A stretch of 64,000 nucleotides of DNA, from positions 18,792,187-18,856,186 of the forward strand of contig OZ020525.1 in NCBI GenBank assembly GCA_963971425.1, in the 5' to 3' direction. Source of the DNA: Bryoerythrophyllum caledonicum. Its lineage: Eukaryota; Streptophyta; Bryopsida; Pottiales; Pottiaceae. Below the pieces are notes generated by a model. It was not told where the DNA came from. It worked only from the letters and a program-made list of their open reading frames with translations, and made no database searches. Below are positions 10,338-20,629 of this stretch, piece by piece. The translations under genes and the position numbers were made by a program. The stretch's first letter is position 1. The number at the start of each line of letters is the position of its first letter.

Positions 10338-11264
10338 ATGGGAGGGGAAGGCACGCATCCGTATCCGAGTGCGCATCCAGCAGATGGCGCATATGGATCT
10401 GACGAAGCGACGCGAGGCCCGCCCGGCCCCTACGGCTACCAGCCCACGGCGCCGTATCTCACAGGCAGCAGCGATGGCCCCTACGGCTCCCAGTCCAGCA
10501 CCACCAATTCCGACGCTGCCTCGTTTCCGCATCCCTCCTCGGATCCATACGGCAAAATCCAGTCCATAAACCGACCTGCTGCCGCCGCCTACCCGCCCCC
10601 CGGAAGCGATCCGTATGGCCATCACGCTGCATATCCTCCTCCCGGCGCCTACCCTCCTCAAGCTGGAGCAGCCTACCCTCCAGGGCCTCATGGGTATGAT
10701 GTGAATGCTGCTGCGGCAGGAGTTGCAGGTCTTGGCATCCATGGAGCTCACCCTGCAGGTTATCCTCCTGCAGCAGCGCATGGAGGTCAGCCTGCAGGCT
10801 ATCCGCCTGCAGGTTATCCTCCTGCGGGATATCCTCCTGCGGGATATCCTCCTCACGGAGCTGGCTATGGCGCTCCGGCTCCTCCACACCAGTTCCATGC
10901 TGCATCCGCGGTGCCTTACACGCCGGCGGGTTACCCTATTGCACACGAGGGGCACTCGGAGGGGCATCACCACGAGAAGGAGAAGGACAAGAAAGATAAG
11001 AAGGATAAGGACGGCAAGGATAAGAAGGATAAGAAGGATAAGGATGGCAAGGAGAAGAAGGACAAGGACAAAGACAAGGATGGCAAGGAGAAGAAGGATA
11101 AGGACAAAGACAAGGATGGCAAGGAGAAGAAGGAGAAGAAGGACAAGGAGGGGAAGGAGAAGAAAGACAAGGATAAGGATGGCAAGAAGGATAAGAAGGA
11201 CAAAGACAAGAAGAAGGATAAGGATAATAGCATTGGGTCTATGATCTCTGGATTTCTATCGTAA
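10338..11264 (+). CDS. glycine/proline-rich XYPPX-repeat protein with lysine-rich tail (GPRP-like)
   Basis: 308 residues in one exon, starting MGGEGTHPYPS. The ATG at 10338 is chosen because it follows the splice acceptor by 3 nt and has A at -3 and G at +4; an apparent upstream extension has no ATG and lies in the intron. Layout: residues 1-75 rich in G, P, Y and S with DPYG motifs; 75-120 AAYPPPG and AYPPQ repeats; about 120-137 an Ala/Gly hydrophobic stretch (AAAAGVAGLG); 150-175 five tandem GYPPA units; about 200-212 histidine-rich; 213-293 a lysine/aspartate tail of DGKEKKDKDKDK repeats; 297-308 a short hydrophobic end, NSIGSMISGFLS. XYPPX plus Ala/Gly segment resembles plant GPRP proteins, a widespread small family of unclear role. 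The K/D tail is unusually long, and no enzyme domain is seen. TAA at 11262 lies in CGTAAGTATT, which also fits a splice donor, so a further 3' exon cannot be excluded. Confidence 0.88.
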   Translation: MGGEGTHPYPSAHPADGAYGSDEATRGPPGPYGYQPTAPYLTGSSDGPYGSQSSTTNSDAASFPHPSSDPYGKIQSINRPAAAAYPPPGSDPYGHHAAYPPPGAYPPQAGAAYPPGPHGYDVNAAAAGVAGLGIHGAHPAGYPPAAAHGGQPAGYPPAGYPPAGYPPAGYPPHGAGYGAPAPPHQFHAASAVPYTPAGYPIAHEGHSEGHHHEKEKDKKDKKDKDGKDKKDKKDKDGKEKKDKDKDKDGKEKKDKDKDKDGKEKKEKKDKEGKEKKDKDKDGKKDKKDKDKKKDKDNSIGSMISGFLS

Positions 11265-11928
11265 GTATTCTTCTTCGGCTTGAGGTATGAGGTTGTCTGT
11301 ATGCTCGGCAGACAAGGAGTTGTTGTACATTTGAGTCCTTGCTTAGTTCAGGAGATTGAAGGCTACTGACACAAAGTTCGGAAGCTTGTATAGATAGAGA
11401 AACTGTGCGTCACACCACATGATTAGTTCTTGTCAACGAAAAGTAATTGGAGTGCACATCTTGTTTCATCTGTTTCCGCTCAATGTTTTGTGAGATTGAG
11501 ATTCTGCTTTGAATTGCATCACATACTGATATCACTATAATGTCGTGGATCTGTTTTTGTGTTTCAAGTTGAGAGTCCAGTTGAGTTTCCTTCCAGGTAC
11601 TTTTCACACGAATTTTGTGAAGTCTGTTTACAGAACATTGTCTGCTAGATTTCGATCAGTCCTCTGGACAAGCGTGGAATGTCACAGTTGAATTAGACCC
11701 ACTTTCAGCAACCACGATTGAGTTATCTGGAAAGTGGCTGCCTGAGTTTGCTTGACATGGTTTTGCTCGGGCTTGTATGACATGCACAGTGAAGCTGCTC
11801 TTGATTGGCAATGCACTAGGAAATGAGAGTTTGGTTGCACAAAATTGATGCTCATGGTCCCCATATGGTTAGATATCAGAGTATTTTAAGCATTATGTAT
11901 GTCTATTAGTTTCGTTGCTCTTCATACC
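11265..11928 (+). other. 3' UTR and downstream flank of the XYPPX gene
   Basis: No other coding sequence recognised. Composition stays mixed (not as AT-rich as the transposon nest) to about 11900, consistent with a 3' UTR of several hundred bases. No canonical AATAAA was located. Confidence 0.45.
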
Positions 11929-12163
11929 TTAACCCCTGAAGGTCCATTTAACCCTTTACCGCCCAGGGATGTTTCTGGAAAAACCAAGATTTCTGCTGAT
12001 TTTTTTCTTCGAACCAGATTTGATGGAAATACAATGACTAATATTAATATCTAACCTTACAACATTAAACTCAACCCATGACCTAAAACTTTGGGTAAAT
12101 TTTGCACAACATCCAACGGTTGATGGAATAGATTATAGTGTTTAAAGTTGTTGTATATTGGTA

Positions 12164-12712
12164 CACTAAAATTTATGTTTAGTGTAGTATAGACTAAATG
12201 CGAACCATACACCAATTGCGAACGAGGCATTTAGTGTAGTGACAAAACCCTACACTAAATGCCAACTACTACACTATTTGTCAATTTTAGTAATGATTTC
12301 AACATAATTTTTTTCACTTGTGCACATTTAGTGTATCAATAGTAGAAGTATAAAAAAAGGTCCAGCAGTCGAGGGCTGCCAGAGTATCTTATTAGCAGCT
12401 TTCAATTGGCCACAACTCATTCATTATAAACCCGAATTGGACATATGAGGTGTTTTTTGGCATCCACAGAAAATGTAGATGCTAAAAAACACCTCATTTG
12501 CCCAATTTGGACAAGTTTTGAATGAGTCATGACCATTTGAAAGTTACAAATGAAGAGAAGCATGGGCTGGAATGATTGGGGGATTGATTGGGGTTTGAGT
12601 GAAGGTTACATTAATGACATTGGTAGATAACACCAATTGTCAACTTCTTTACAAATAGTGTACTAGGGTAAGTACACTATTTGTACCACTACACTAAACA
12701 TAAATTTTAGTA
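12164..12712. mobile_element. TA-flanked MITE, CACTAAAAT family
   Basis: TA then CACTAAAATTTATGTTTAG; right end CTAAACATAAATTTTAGTA then TA. The inverted ends match over about 25 bp. Internal ATTTAGTGTA motifs recur. Related elements are 23130-23344 and 59423-60167. The two-base TA duplication argues against the CACTA superfamily, despite the first letters. Confidence 0.7.
12360..12575 (+). repeat. dispersed repeat, inverted partner of 50810-51065
   Basis: Shares, in order, GGCTGCCAGA-like, ATATGAGGTGTTTTTTGGCAT, AAATGTAGATG, CAAGTTTTGAATGAGT and GAAGAGAAGCATGGGCTGG with the reverse complement of 50810-51065. It also has its own internal inverted repeat (GGTGTTTTTTGGCATC and GATGCTAAAAAACACC). 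Confidence 0.7.
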
Positions 12713-13334
12713 TAGTGAAAATTGAATATTGGAAGTGAAAACTGTGGAAGTTGGAGGGTGTACTACTTTAATCATCAACAGATTCTTGCAAGAATTTTTT
12801 TAGTTTGAATAAGAGTGGTTTACATGTGCACTAGGTTGATAGCTTCGCATTGACACATCATATGTGAAGAAAATATATATACACAATATTGGTGATTTTT
12901 TTACTTTTTCTGCTTGATTGTATACAAAAATGTTCCAGCCTTACACGTATCAAAATAGAAGTTTCATATGTGAGGAGAGAGATCAACAATCACAAAACAA
13001 TGAAGAATGTCTTAAAGACAAAGTCCAATCAAAATTTAAGACCAAAATGAATGTGCATGAGTGTGAAATACAACATAGTATGTGGCATGGTATACATTGT
13101 ATCCACTGTATTTTAGTGTATTTGATGTATTTTGTGTTGTATTCCTAGCTTTTCCAAGAGTTATAAAAATCCAAATCATGATTTGATTGTTGGAGAGTGT
13201 TCATGTAATGTGTTCGCAAATTTGAACCTTATATCTTGTAGCCTAATTCCCCATGGATTTCATGCAAATTGAGTTTTAGCACCTCCGGAGTCCCATTTCA
13301 GGCTTCATGGGCAGTGAAGGGTTAAATAGTATAG

Positions 13335-13430
13335 ATAGATGTGCTCTCAGTAAAACAATCTTCAAAGTAAAATGTTATAGCATTTTCAAAACAATTAGTC
13401 TCATTACACTAATGACCATCTTTAGTGTTC
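13335..13430. repeat. fragment of CACTAAA TA-flanked MITE
   Basis: Matches 23265-23347: GCTCTCAGTAAAA, GTTATA-CATTTTCAAAACA, ATTACACTAA-GA-CATCTTTAGTGT. Only the right half is present. Confidence 0.65.
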
Positions 13431-13923
13431 CTCTAAAAATTGGTGTGTAGGGAACTAACATCATGTTTAAGACGATGGAAATAGATTTAGACCTTGTGTA
13501 GTGCAAAAATTTGATACCAAGTGAAGTCAAAGTCTGCTTATCAACTCAAAGCAGGAAAGAAAATGAACCATTTGCTTGACTTCGAACTCTATAATCTTTC
13601 AATTTGTGCGTTGGATAACAACCCCAACAGTATGGTGAGTTTATATAGAAGTCATAATTTATAAGATCTTACAGTCAAAAGTCCAAAATTTCACTTCAAA
13701 TTAGATTCTCTTGCCACTTTGTAAGTTTGCAGCAGTGGCAGTTTCAGAGTGTTTCTTGAGGGGGAAATGCCTTAGGCCTTTAGGGGTTAAAATCCTTACA
13801 TCCTACAAGTAGTTTCATCTCCACACTTGCAAAAATGCCTAAAAAATAGTTTTTAAGGAACTTGGAATCATCATGAAACACTCAAGGGTGAAGCAAAAAT
13901 TGATCTATTGGAGGCTATTGTAA

Positions 13924-14838
13924 CCCCTAAGAGCCCATTTAACCCTTGGAGGGTGTTTTTAGTTTTGGGCACGTTCCTAAAATTCAAAAAAAAAATCTTA
14001 TCCTTTGGAAAATTTCAAATCAATTTTTTTCTTGATAAGATCTTTGTGGAATTTCTTAAAGAAAAATTTGGATTAATATTATGAAAGTTATTAGCCTTCA
14101 AAGTCAAATTGGAGACTTTGGGCAGCTCCAAAATTTTTGCTAGAAGTTTTATGACATTGAGATTTTTCATACACATAGAGGATATCACCTTCTTTGAAAA
14201 TGTAAAAAAAAAAAATCTTGTCTTTAGTGTAAAAATTATTTTAACCCAAGTTAAACATTCACACATTGTCAAGCAAGGTACCAAAAGAATTTCTTCTTTT
14301 CTACATAAAACCTAGAGATCTTCATAATTTTCACTTTTTATTTTTTTGACAACATGTGGTGGAAACCTTCTTATTGGCCGTTTGGATTATCATTTTTACA
14401 CATATTAGTTCACAATAAAATAAAATTTGAATTCGCACGTTTTGAACCTCCACTTCTTGCACAAGTGTTTTGAATATGCTTCACCCCTTTTCTACCCCTA
14501 AAAATTTGTGTACAAGGAACTTACATCATGCTTAACACAATGGTAAAGAATTTAGACCTTGAGTAGTGCAAAAACATGACACCAAGTGAAGCCAAGTCTG
14601 CCTATTTACTCAACACAGGGAAGTAAATGAACCATTTGCTTGACTTCAAACGCTATTATCTTCATATCTGTGCAGTAGATTGTAGCGTAAAAAATGTAGT
14701 AAGTTTATATAGAAGTCTTTTAAAAGATCTTATGGTTAAAAGTCCAAAGTTATACTACAAAATTAGATTTTTTTGCCACTTATTGATAGTGGCAATTTTG
14801 GAGTGTTTCTTGAGGGAAACTACTTGGGCTCTTAGGGG
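13924..14838. mobile_element. TTAA-A element
   Basis: Left GTAA (decayed TTAA) CCCCTAAGAGCCCA; right TGGGCTCTTAGGGG TTAA (14839-14842). The inverted ends are nearly perfect over 14 bp; length 915 bp. Internal blocks typical of the family include CAAGTTAAACATTCACACATTGTC, ACCTTCTTATTGGCCG and CTCCACTTCTTGCAC. No coding sequence. Confidence 0.82.
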
Positions 14839-14862
14839 TTAAAGTTCAAATATTATGTTGTA

Positions 14863-15992
14863 CAATACCCCCACATAAGTATACGTACTTTTTGCTTATG
14901 TACGTTTCCACCCAACATTGGTGCCAACTTTGACACCTTCTTGAAGGCTAAAAAATTGTCAATTTACCATGAATTTTTTGGCACAAGATCATTTCTATGT
15001 TGACAACATGTATGCCAAATTTCAAGTCCAAAAGATGAATACACAAAAAGATATTTAAAATCTACCAAGATGTGTAGTTGTAAGCCATTCGTAGCTGCCA
15101 ACTTTGACACCCTTCCTAGGGCTTATTTTAAAAAAATTACGGTGAAATTTTTGGCACACGATCACCTTTATGTTCATAAAAAGTGTGCCAAATTCCAAGG
15201 CCACATGATGAATACAAAAAGGATATTCAAAATTGTTTCTCATAACTACATATGTTGGTAGATTTTGAAGATGGTATTTGTATTCATCTTCTGGCCTTGA
15301 ACTTTGGCACACATGTTATCAACATGGAAGTGATCTTGTGCCAAAAAACTCATGGGAAAAAATAAAAAATTCAATCCTTGGGAGGGTGCCGAAGTTGGCA
15401 GTAGTGAAATGTTTCTCACAACTACACATGTTGGTAGATTTTAAAAATATTTTGTTATGTAGATATTTTGGCCTTCAAATTTGGCACACATGTAATCAAC
15501 ATAGAGATAGTCTCATGTGAATTTTTTCATGGGTAAAAACAAACAAATTCAATCCTTGGGAGTGTGTCAAAATTGGCCAAGAATGAAATGTTTCTCACAG
15601 CTACACATGTTGCTAGATTTTGAATTATTTGTATTTGTGTAGATCTTTTGGACTTGAAATTTTTCTCGTATGCAATCAACAAAGAGATGGTCTCTTGCTA
15701 AAAATTCCATGGGAAGAAAAACTTCTTTCAATCCTTGGGAGGGTGTCAAAATTGGCAGTTGTGAAACTTTTCTCATAGCAACACATGTTGGCAAATTTTG
15801 AATATCTTGTTTTGTATTCATCTTCTGGACTTGAAATTTGGCACACATGTTGTCAACATAGAAATGATCTTGTGCCAAATTTTCATGGTAAATTGACAAT
15901 TTTTTAGTCCTCATGAGGGTGTCAAAGTTGGCAGCAGTGTACGGTGAAAACGTACATATGCAAAAATTACGTATACTCATGTGAGGGTACTG
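14863..15992. mobile_element. palindromic non-autonomous mariner-like element built of 178-bp units
   Basis: TA (14861-14862) CAATACCCCCACATAAGTAT ... ATACTCATGTGAGGGTACTG TA (15993-15994). The terminal inverted repeats match over more than 60 bp. The left arm (to about 15236) holds about two units on the minus strand; the right arm holds about four on the plus strand. The TTGG-TAGATTTT anchor recurs at 15255, 15431, 15610 and 15788 (periods 176, 179, 178). The CAGT-type end and TA duplication are mariner-like. The unit is the one that follows the transposase at 4163-5132. Confidence 0.85.
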
Positions 15993-15994
15993 TA

Positions 15995-16302
15995 CAACCT
16001 CTTCATGAGCTACTCTTTAATTTTTTCCAACTGTGCAAGTATATTGTGAAGTCATATTGCTTATTCCAACATATTAAATGTTTCACGAACTAGTGTGCAC
16101 ATTGGAAGCACAAAGTTTGGTGGGTCTTCTTTACAAAGCACATTAGTCTACAGATGCCACAGTTTAAAAAGTAAACATTGTACTGTGTGAACAAATGTAG
16201 ATTTTCCAAATTAACTTGGACAATGTTTCATTGGAACTGATGATATGATAAACTAGGTGACATGCATAATTGAGTTGTTTCCACGATCCTGTGGATCACT
16301 AT
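15995..16302. other. unassigned sequence
   Basis: AT-rich, no gene, terminal repeat or tandem structure recognised. Confidence 0.5.
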
Positions 16303-17118
16303 TAAGGAAAGCCTGCCTAAAACCGCCAATGTCCCATGGCCACCAGCTACTTTTTCACCAAAAGCCGCCACTATATGCACATGTAACCAACTCTCTATTT
16401 TTAAGGGTGGCATGAATTGGATGCACAGTTGGTGGTTTTAGGTAAATGGGATCTTCTAGACTTACTAGAGTTTTCCTGAAAGTGCTTCTTGAAGGGGTAA
16501 GTCAGGAGGAATATGGTGCCTGACAATATGAGATGTATAAACGGCAAAAAAAAGAGCATGAGGAAATTTCATACTGACTTTTTCTGAACCAATGAAATGC
16601 TTTGCAATTAATGTTCTTGGGCCCTACCCCATGCAACCTAAAGTTCCCCCATAGTACCCTGAGTTCTCAAAGGGTTGACCAATAGTTCCCCCAAACCTTT
16701 CCCAACCCTAAACCATATGCATGTGGTCCCGGTTACTAACATAAGACCTTAAGATTTTGTGTACCTATCCAGTGTATTTTGGTGACTTTCAGGAAAACTC
16801 TATTGTATATGCAAGAGTGGAGAAAATGGAATATTTCTAGAATTAGTTTAAGGTTGACTCATTGCCGGTTTTTAGTTGTTATGCATGCGGTTTTAGGCCA
16901 TTTGTGGGAGGGTCATGGCCCCCACCTACTGACGGTGACCCAACATTCTTCACATGGATCTTTGAAAAATCGTAACTAATTCACATTTAATCAAAAATAT
17001 ATAAAATCACTTGGGTTGAATTTGTAAGTCTATTGGCTACTACTGAAAAATAAATGTAATATTGTTTGGGCTTTCCATACATACACATTGCTTAACTTGG
17101 CGGTTTTAGGCATAACTA
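16303..17118. repeat. region with recurring CCTAAAACCGCCAA inverted motif
   Basis: GCCTAAAACCGCCAA-type sequence at about 16318 faces TTGGTGGTTTTAGG (about 16427-16440), and again GCGGTTTTAGGCC (about 16885) and TTGGCGGTTTTAGGC (about 17098-17112). It may be an old element with TIR GCCTAAAACCGCCAA interrupted by the MITE at 16467. Target duplication not found. Confidence 0.4.
16467..16801. mobile_element. MITE with GAGTTTTCCTGAAAGT ends, copy 1
   Basis: AGAGTTTTCCTGAAAGTG ... GACTTTCAGGAAAACTCT, 335 bp. Flanks ACT and ATT approximate the 3-bp duplication that is exact in the two larger copies (27813-28258, 49861-50306). Interior differs from those copies. Confidence 0.75.
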
Positions 17119-17124
17119 CCTTAA

Positions 17125-18485
17125 CCCTTTAAGGACAAGAGGCTCATGGGTGGTCACTTTTGGAGTAATTTGGGAATTGGTGGACCCATACTTCATCTTT
17201 GTTTGATCCATGGCCTAATTTAACCCTTTAACCCCTAAAGGATCAAGTGCCAAAAATGGGCTTTTGAAAGTTCGGTCAAGTTTCTATGGTGTCAATTTCC
17301 AACATTCCACTTTGAAATTTTTAGTGTAGAAGGACATTACTAAGACCTCAATGGGAGATTAGTTTTTTCCCTAAATATGACATATAATGAAAAAGTTGTA
17401 GGGTTTTTAATTTCAAATGGGGAGAGCGGGCACTTTGGGCACCTCCAAAAACATTTGCTAGGACACTCTATTGAATGTGAGATTTTTATTACTAACAAGT
17501 AATATTTTTTCCCTTCATATTGTCAAAAAAACGTTCTTGGTTTAGTGAAAAATAGCATATTAACCCAAGTCAAACATTTTCACACATTGTTGGGCAAGGT
17601 ACCAAAAAAACTTCTTCTTTTCCACACAAAACTTAGAGATCTTTGTATTTTTGACCTTATTTTCCCCCACAACAATATGTAGTGTAAATCTTCTTACTAA
17701 CCATTTGGATTATCAATCTAAAACATATTAACTTCACAAAAAATTTAAAACGCAAATTGGCAATTTTTGAACCTTTACTCCTTGCACAGTTGTTTTGAAT
17801 ATGCTACACCCCTCCTCTACCTCTAAAATTTGGTGTATAAGGAACTAACATCATGACCAACACAATGGTAATGTATTTGGACCTTGTATAGTGCAAAAAT
17901 TTGCAAAAGTGAAGTCAAAGCCCGTTGATCCACTGAACATAGGAAGGAAATTAACCTTTTGTTTAACTTTAAACAAAATAATCTTTCAATCCGTGCGGTC
18001 AAAGTTTATGAAAATTTGTGAGTATGTTACTGAATAAGTCTTATTCGAGATCCTACGGTCAAAACTAGAAATCGAAGTTTTTGTTTCCTTTTTAATACAT
18101 TGCACTAGAATCCAACTATTTTGGAGTGTTGTTGGTGTGAAACTGTCATGGTACCTTGGGGGTTAATGACAATGGTCAAATCTGGTGGCTAATAGAATCT
18201 GCGAGGATTGTAGATGTTTATGGAAGAATCTACGACACTCGTAGATTTTGCCAACGACCATAATAGACCATCGTCCTTAAAGGCTTAAGCTCCTTGGATT
18301 CATGTGCTTCCAATGAATGAATGGAGATGCACACCATAGTTTGACGTGCAAACTATAGTGATGTTTGTAGTCACTAGTTGCCATGAAATGTACCCATTGT
18401 GTAAATGATGTAGTGATTAGTCACAATGAAATGTACCCACTTGTGGCATCTCCCTAGAGTGGTCGTAGGTGTTGTCTTTAAAGGG
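17125..18485. mobile_element. TTAA-B element carrying a nested TTAA-A element
   Basis: TTAA (17121-17124) CCCTTTAAGGACAAGAGG ... GTTGTCTTTAAAGGG TTAA (18486-18489). Without the insert (17232-18162 plus one TTAA) it is about 425 bp. The right part has a repeated TGAAATGTACCCA motif and a TAGATTCT-type stem also found in other TTAA-B copies (43665, 48990, 60301). Confidence 0.75.
17232..18162. mobile_element. TTAA-A element nested in TTAA-B
   Basis: TTAA (17228-17231) CCCCTAAAGGATCAAGTGCC ... GTACCTTGGGGG TTAA (18163-18166), 931 bp. Internal order follows the family consensus: GGTGTCAATTTCCAACATTC, GACACTCTATTGAATG, CAAGTCAAACATTTTCACAC, TTGCACAGTTGTTTTGAATA, TTGTATAGTGCAAAA, ATCCGTGCGGTCAAAG. 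Confidence 0.85.
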
Positions 18486-18489
18486 TTAA

Positions 18490-18865
18490 CCCCTAAAATT
18501 CCTTGAGTGTTTCTCACCAAAATTACTTCCTCATTGTAGTGCATAGAGTGAAAATGAAAACAAAGGTCTTTATTTTCATCTCCAACTATAAAATCGAAAT
18601 CTATGCTTATAAATCTAGATGCTCACAAATTTTCATAGTTTTTGACCGCACGGATTGAGAGATAATAATGTTTGAAGTGATTAAAAGGTTATTTTCTTCT
18701 TTGAGTTTCAAGGTCAACACACTTTGACTTCACTTTGGTATTGAACTTTTCATTACATATGTTCTAAATTCTATTCATTATGATTTTTGTGATGTCAATT
18801 CTTTGTACACCAAGTTTTAGAGGTATTGGAAAAGTGAAGTACTTTCAAAATAATGAGGCAATGAT
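18490..18865 (-). mobile_element. TTAA-A element, truncated, abutting 17125-18485
   Basis: Shares the TTAA at 18486-18489 with the preceding element and starts CCCCTAAAATTCCTTGAG. It runs in reverse orientation (TTTTGACCGCACGGATTGAG, GACTTCACTTTGGTATTG, TTAGAGGTATTGG) and loses similarity near 18865. Confidence 0.75.
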
Positions 18866-19894
18866 GAGTGACCACTCATGCATTTTCAACACATGTAGAA
18901 CTAGTAATTAATGTTACAATGACATGACATCTTGCTCTATGAAACCATCGAATAATTTGCCAAATATAAAAAAATTATTACATTGTTATTATTAGAGTTA
19001 CCATTGCTATCGTTACCTACAAACATTAAGAATTATATTGCAAGATGGTCCATGATGGAACGATGTGCTCTGTCTACACGTTGACTTGTGGTTAGAGAAG
19101 TAGTTCTATTTCATTTTCCCAAATGTGCCATGTGCATGTTTTCGTTGCCGAGTGGGGCCAACCATCATCTTGAGGTGCCTTCAAACTTGCACAGCTTTCA
19201 ATGCTGATGGCAATAAAGCCCGGATGATGCACGTCAATTGCACCCCCTCCATCCCCACCATATGGATTGCAACTCGCTTCCCAATGATCCTAAGATATTC
19301 CCACCTCCATCCACAAGTTGCGTGAGTACTAGTTTCAAAAAGGGAGTTCACACCACAACCAGGTCATCTTTGTCCACCTCCCATAAACTACACTAAACTA
19401 GGAGTTTCCGCGTCTGGGTCAAGATCATCTATTACGTGATGTGCACCTACTTGGTCTTTGGCATGTTTGGTGTGATAATATTGTAATTGCACGTTCAGGG
19501 AGGTGATAGCTACGCTTATTCTATTTTGTGATCGTCCAGTCAAGGATGACCCAACAGACAAGGAGTTGTTGAACGAACACCTTTTCACATGTAAGGATCC
19601 AGAGTCATATATAATATCAGGTGTGTGACGGTGCAGAAGCTACAACTAAGTTACTCCATGTTCAATGCATTTAGTTGTACTCCGGGCAGGAACCCTGAAG
19701 ATGTCATGTGATCAGCGGGACTGAGCAAAGGACAGAGGGGAGGGTCCCACGCTCTGACAATGTCATCCGCGACCTTTAGCTCAGATTTAGCTGGAAAAGA
19801 AGCCTTCTTCGGACATCACTACTGTCGGTTCAATTACTCACAGGATTCTATGATGACCATGTGAGCACTGACCTTGATGTCGTGTATAAGGGTC
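18866..19894. other. unassigned, mixed-composition sequence
   Basis: No gene or element recognised. The part from about 19080 to 19880 is less AT-rich than its surroundings and may be single-copy. Small open frames (19125-19325 plus, 19388-19588 minus) show no known motif. Confidence 0.45.
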
Positions 19895-20425
19895 CCAAAT
19901 TTATCCCAAGTCAAACACACATCAACGTTCTTGCTCACATGATTGCACACCGATGATTACTGGCTCACGAAAACCAAAACAAAAAATGGACTGCGTCATG
20001 TTCAGCTGCCATGAATGCAGACGCCAACGCCTCAATTCTGAATGTCAGCCACTTTCATTGACTCTCCTTGCTTCCTTTTTGAATGTTTCCAGATTGCTTG
20101 CACCACGTCATTCTCTGTAGGCTCCATGTTCACTCTCAGTACTGCCACATTTATTAGCCACCAGAGGCGAATATACATGTATCTGATATATCATAAAGGT
20201 TGAAATTAACATGCCATGTCGGGATTCTCAACAGACACTCCATGCCAAGATATATAAAACTCATGTATTCTAGATGTACAATGACCTCGCTCAAAGCTAG
20301 GGAGGTGGCAATTGCATGACCCGTTGAAGGACAGGACAAGGAACACAGGCAGTAACATCACCCACCAATGACTAGGGACATTCAACATGGATCTCGGTCA
20401 CCCAATCATAGCGCCAACAATTGAA
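19895..20425 (+). repeat. promoter-like duplicated segment, copy 2 (uninterrupted)
   Basis: Partner of 6965-7972, with GATATATAAAACTCATG-like TATA motif near 20250. Where copy 1 holds the MITE, this copy reads CAGTAACATCACCCACCAAT, providing the pre-insertion state. Confidence 0.72.
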
Positions 20426-20629
20426 TTTAGGTCAGGATAAATTCCTAACATATCTTCTAGTTATTCCTCCAAATTCCTAGTTAATTTTAAGTAATCATGA
20501 AACAGAAGATTTTACATTCCCTACCCAGGAAAACATTAATTTAATTAGATCAGTGTTGAAAATCCACCAATTTTCCTTGAGTTGTTGAAGCCGATTATTT
20601 TCTTTGAGTTGTTGCTCATGAAAACCAAT

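Larger units (their letters stand above)
11952..13321. mobile_element. TTAA-flanked element nested in 11933-13786
   Basis: TTAA (11948-11951) CCCTTTACCGCCCAGGGATG ... CATGGGCAGTGAAGGG TTAA (13322-13325). Inverted ends agree as CCCTTYACYGCCCA. The body contains a TA-flanked MITE (12164-12712) and a dispersed repeat (12360-12575). Both TTAA target copies are intact. Confidence 0.8.
11933..13786. mobile_element. TTAA-A element, outer member of a nest
   Basis: TTAA (11929-11932) then CCCCTGAAGGTCC; right end GGCCTTTAGGGG then TTAA (13787-13790). A second TTAA element (11952-13321) sits 19 bp inside the left end. After it the internal sequence resumes with family blocks (GGTGTGTAGGGAACTAACAT, ACCTTGTGTAGTGCAAAAAT, ACCAAGTGAAGTCAAAGTC). 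Confidence 0.75.

Noticed and set aside
10705-11244. Open frames on both strands overlapping the XYPPX gene, including Arg/Lys-rich and Ser/Phe/Leu-rich proteins
   Set aside because: They are frame shadows of the repetitive YPP and lysine-tail codons; only the 10338 frame has an orderly protein architecture and a proper start after a splice acceptor.
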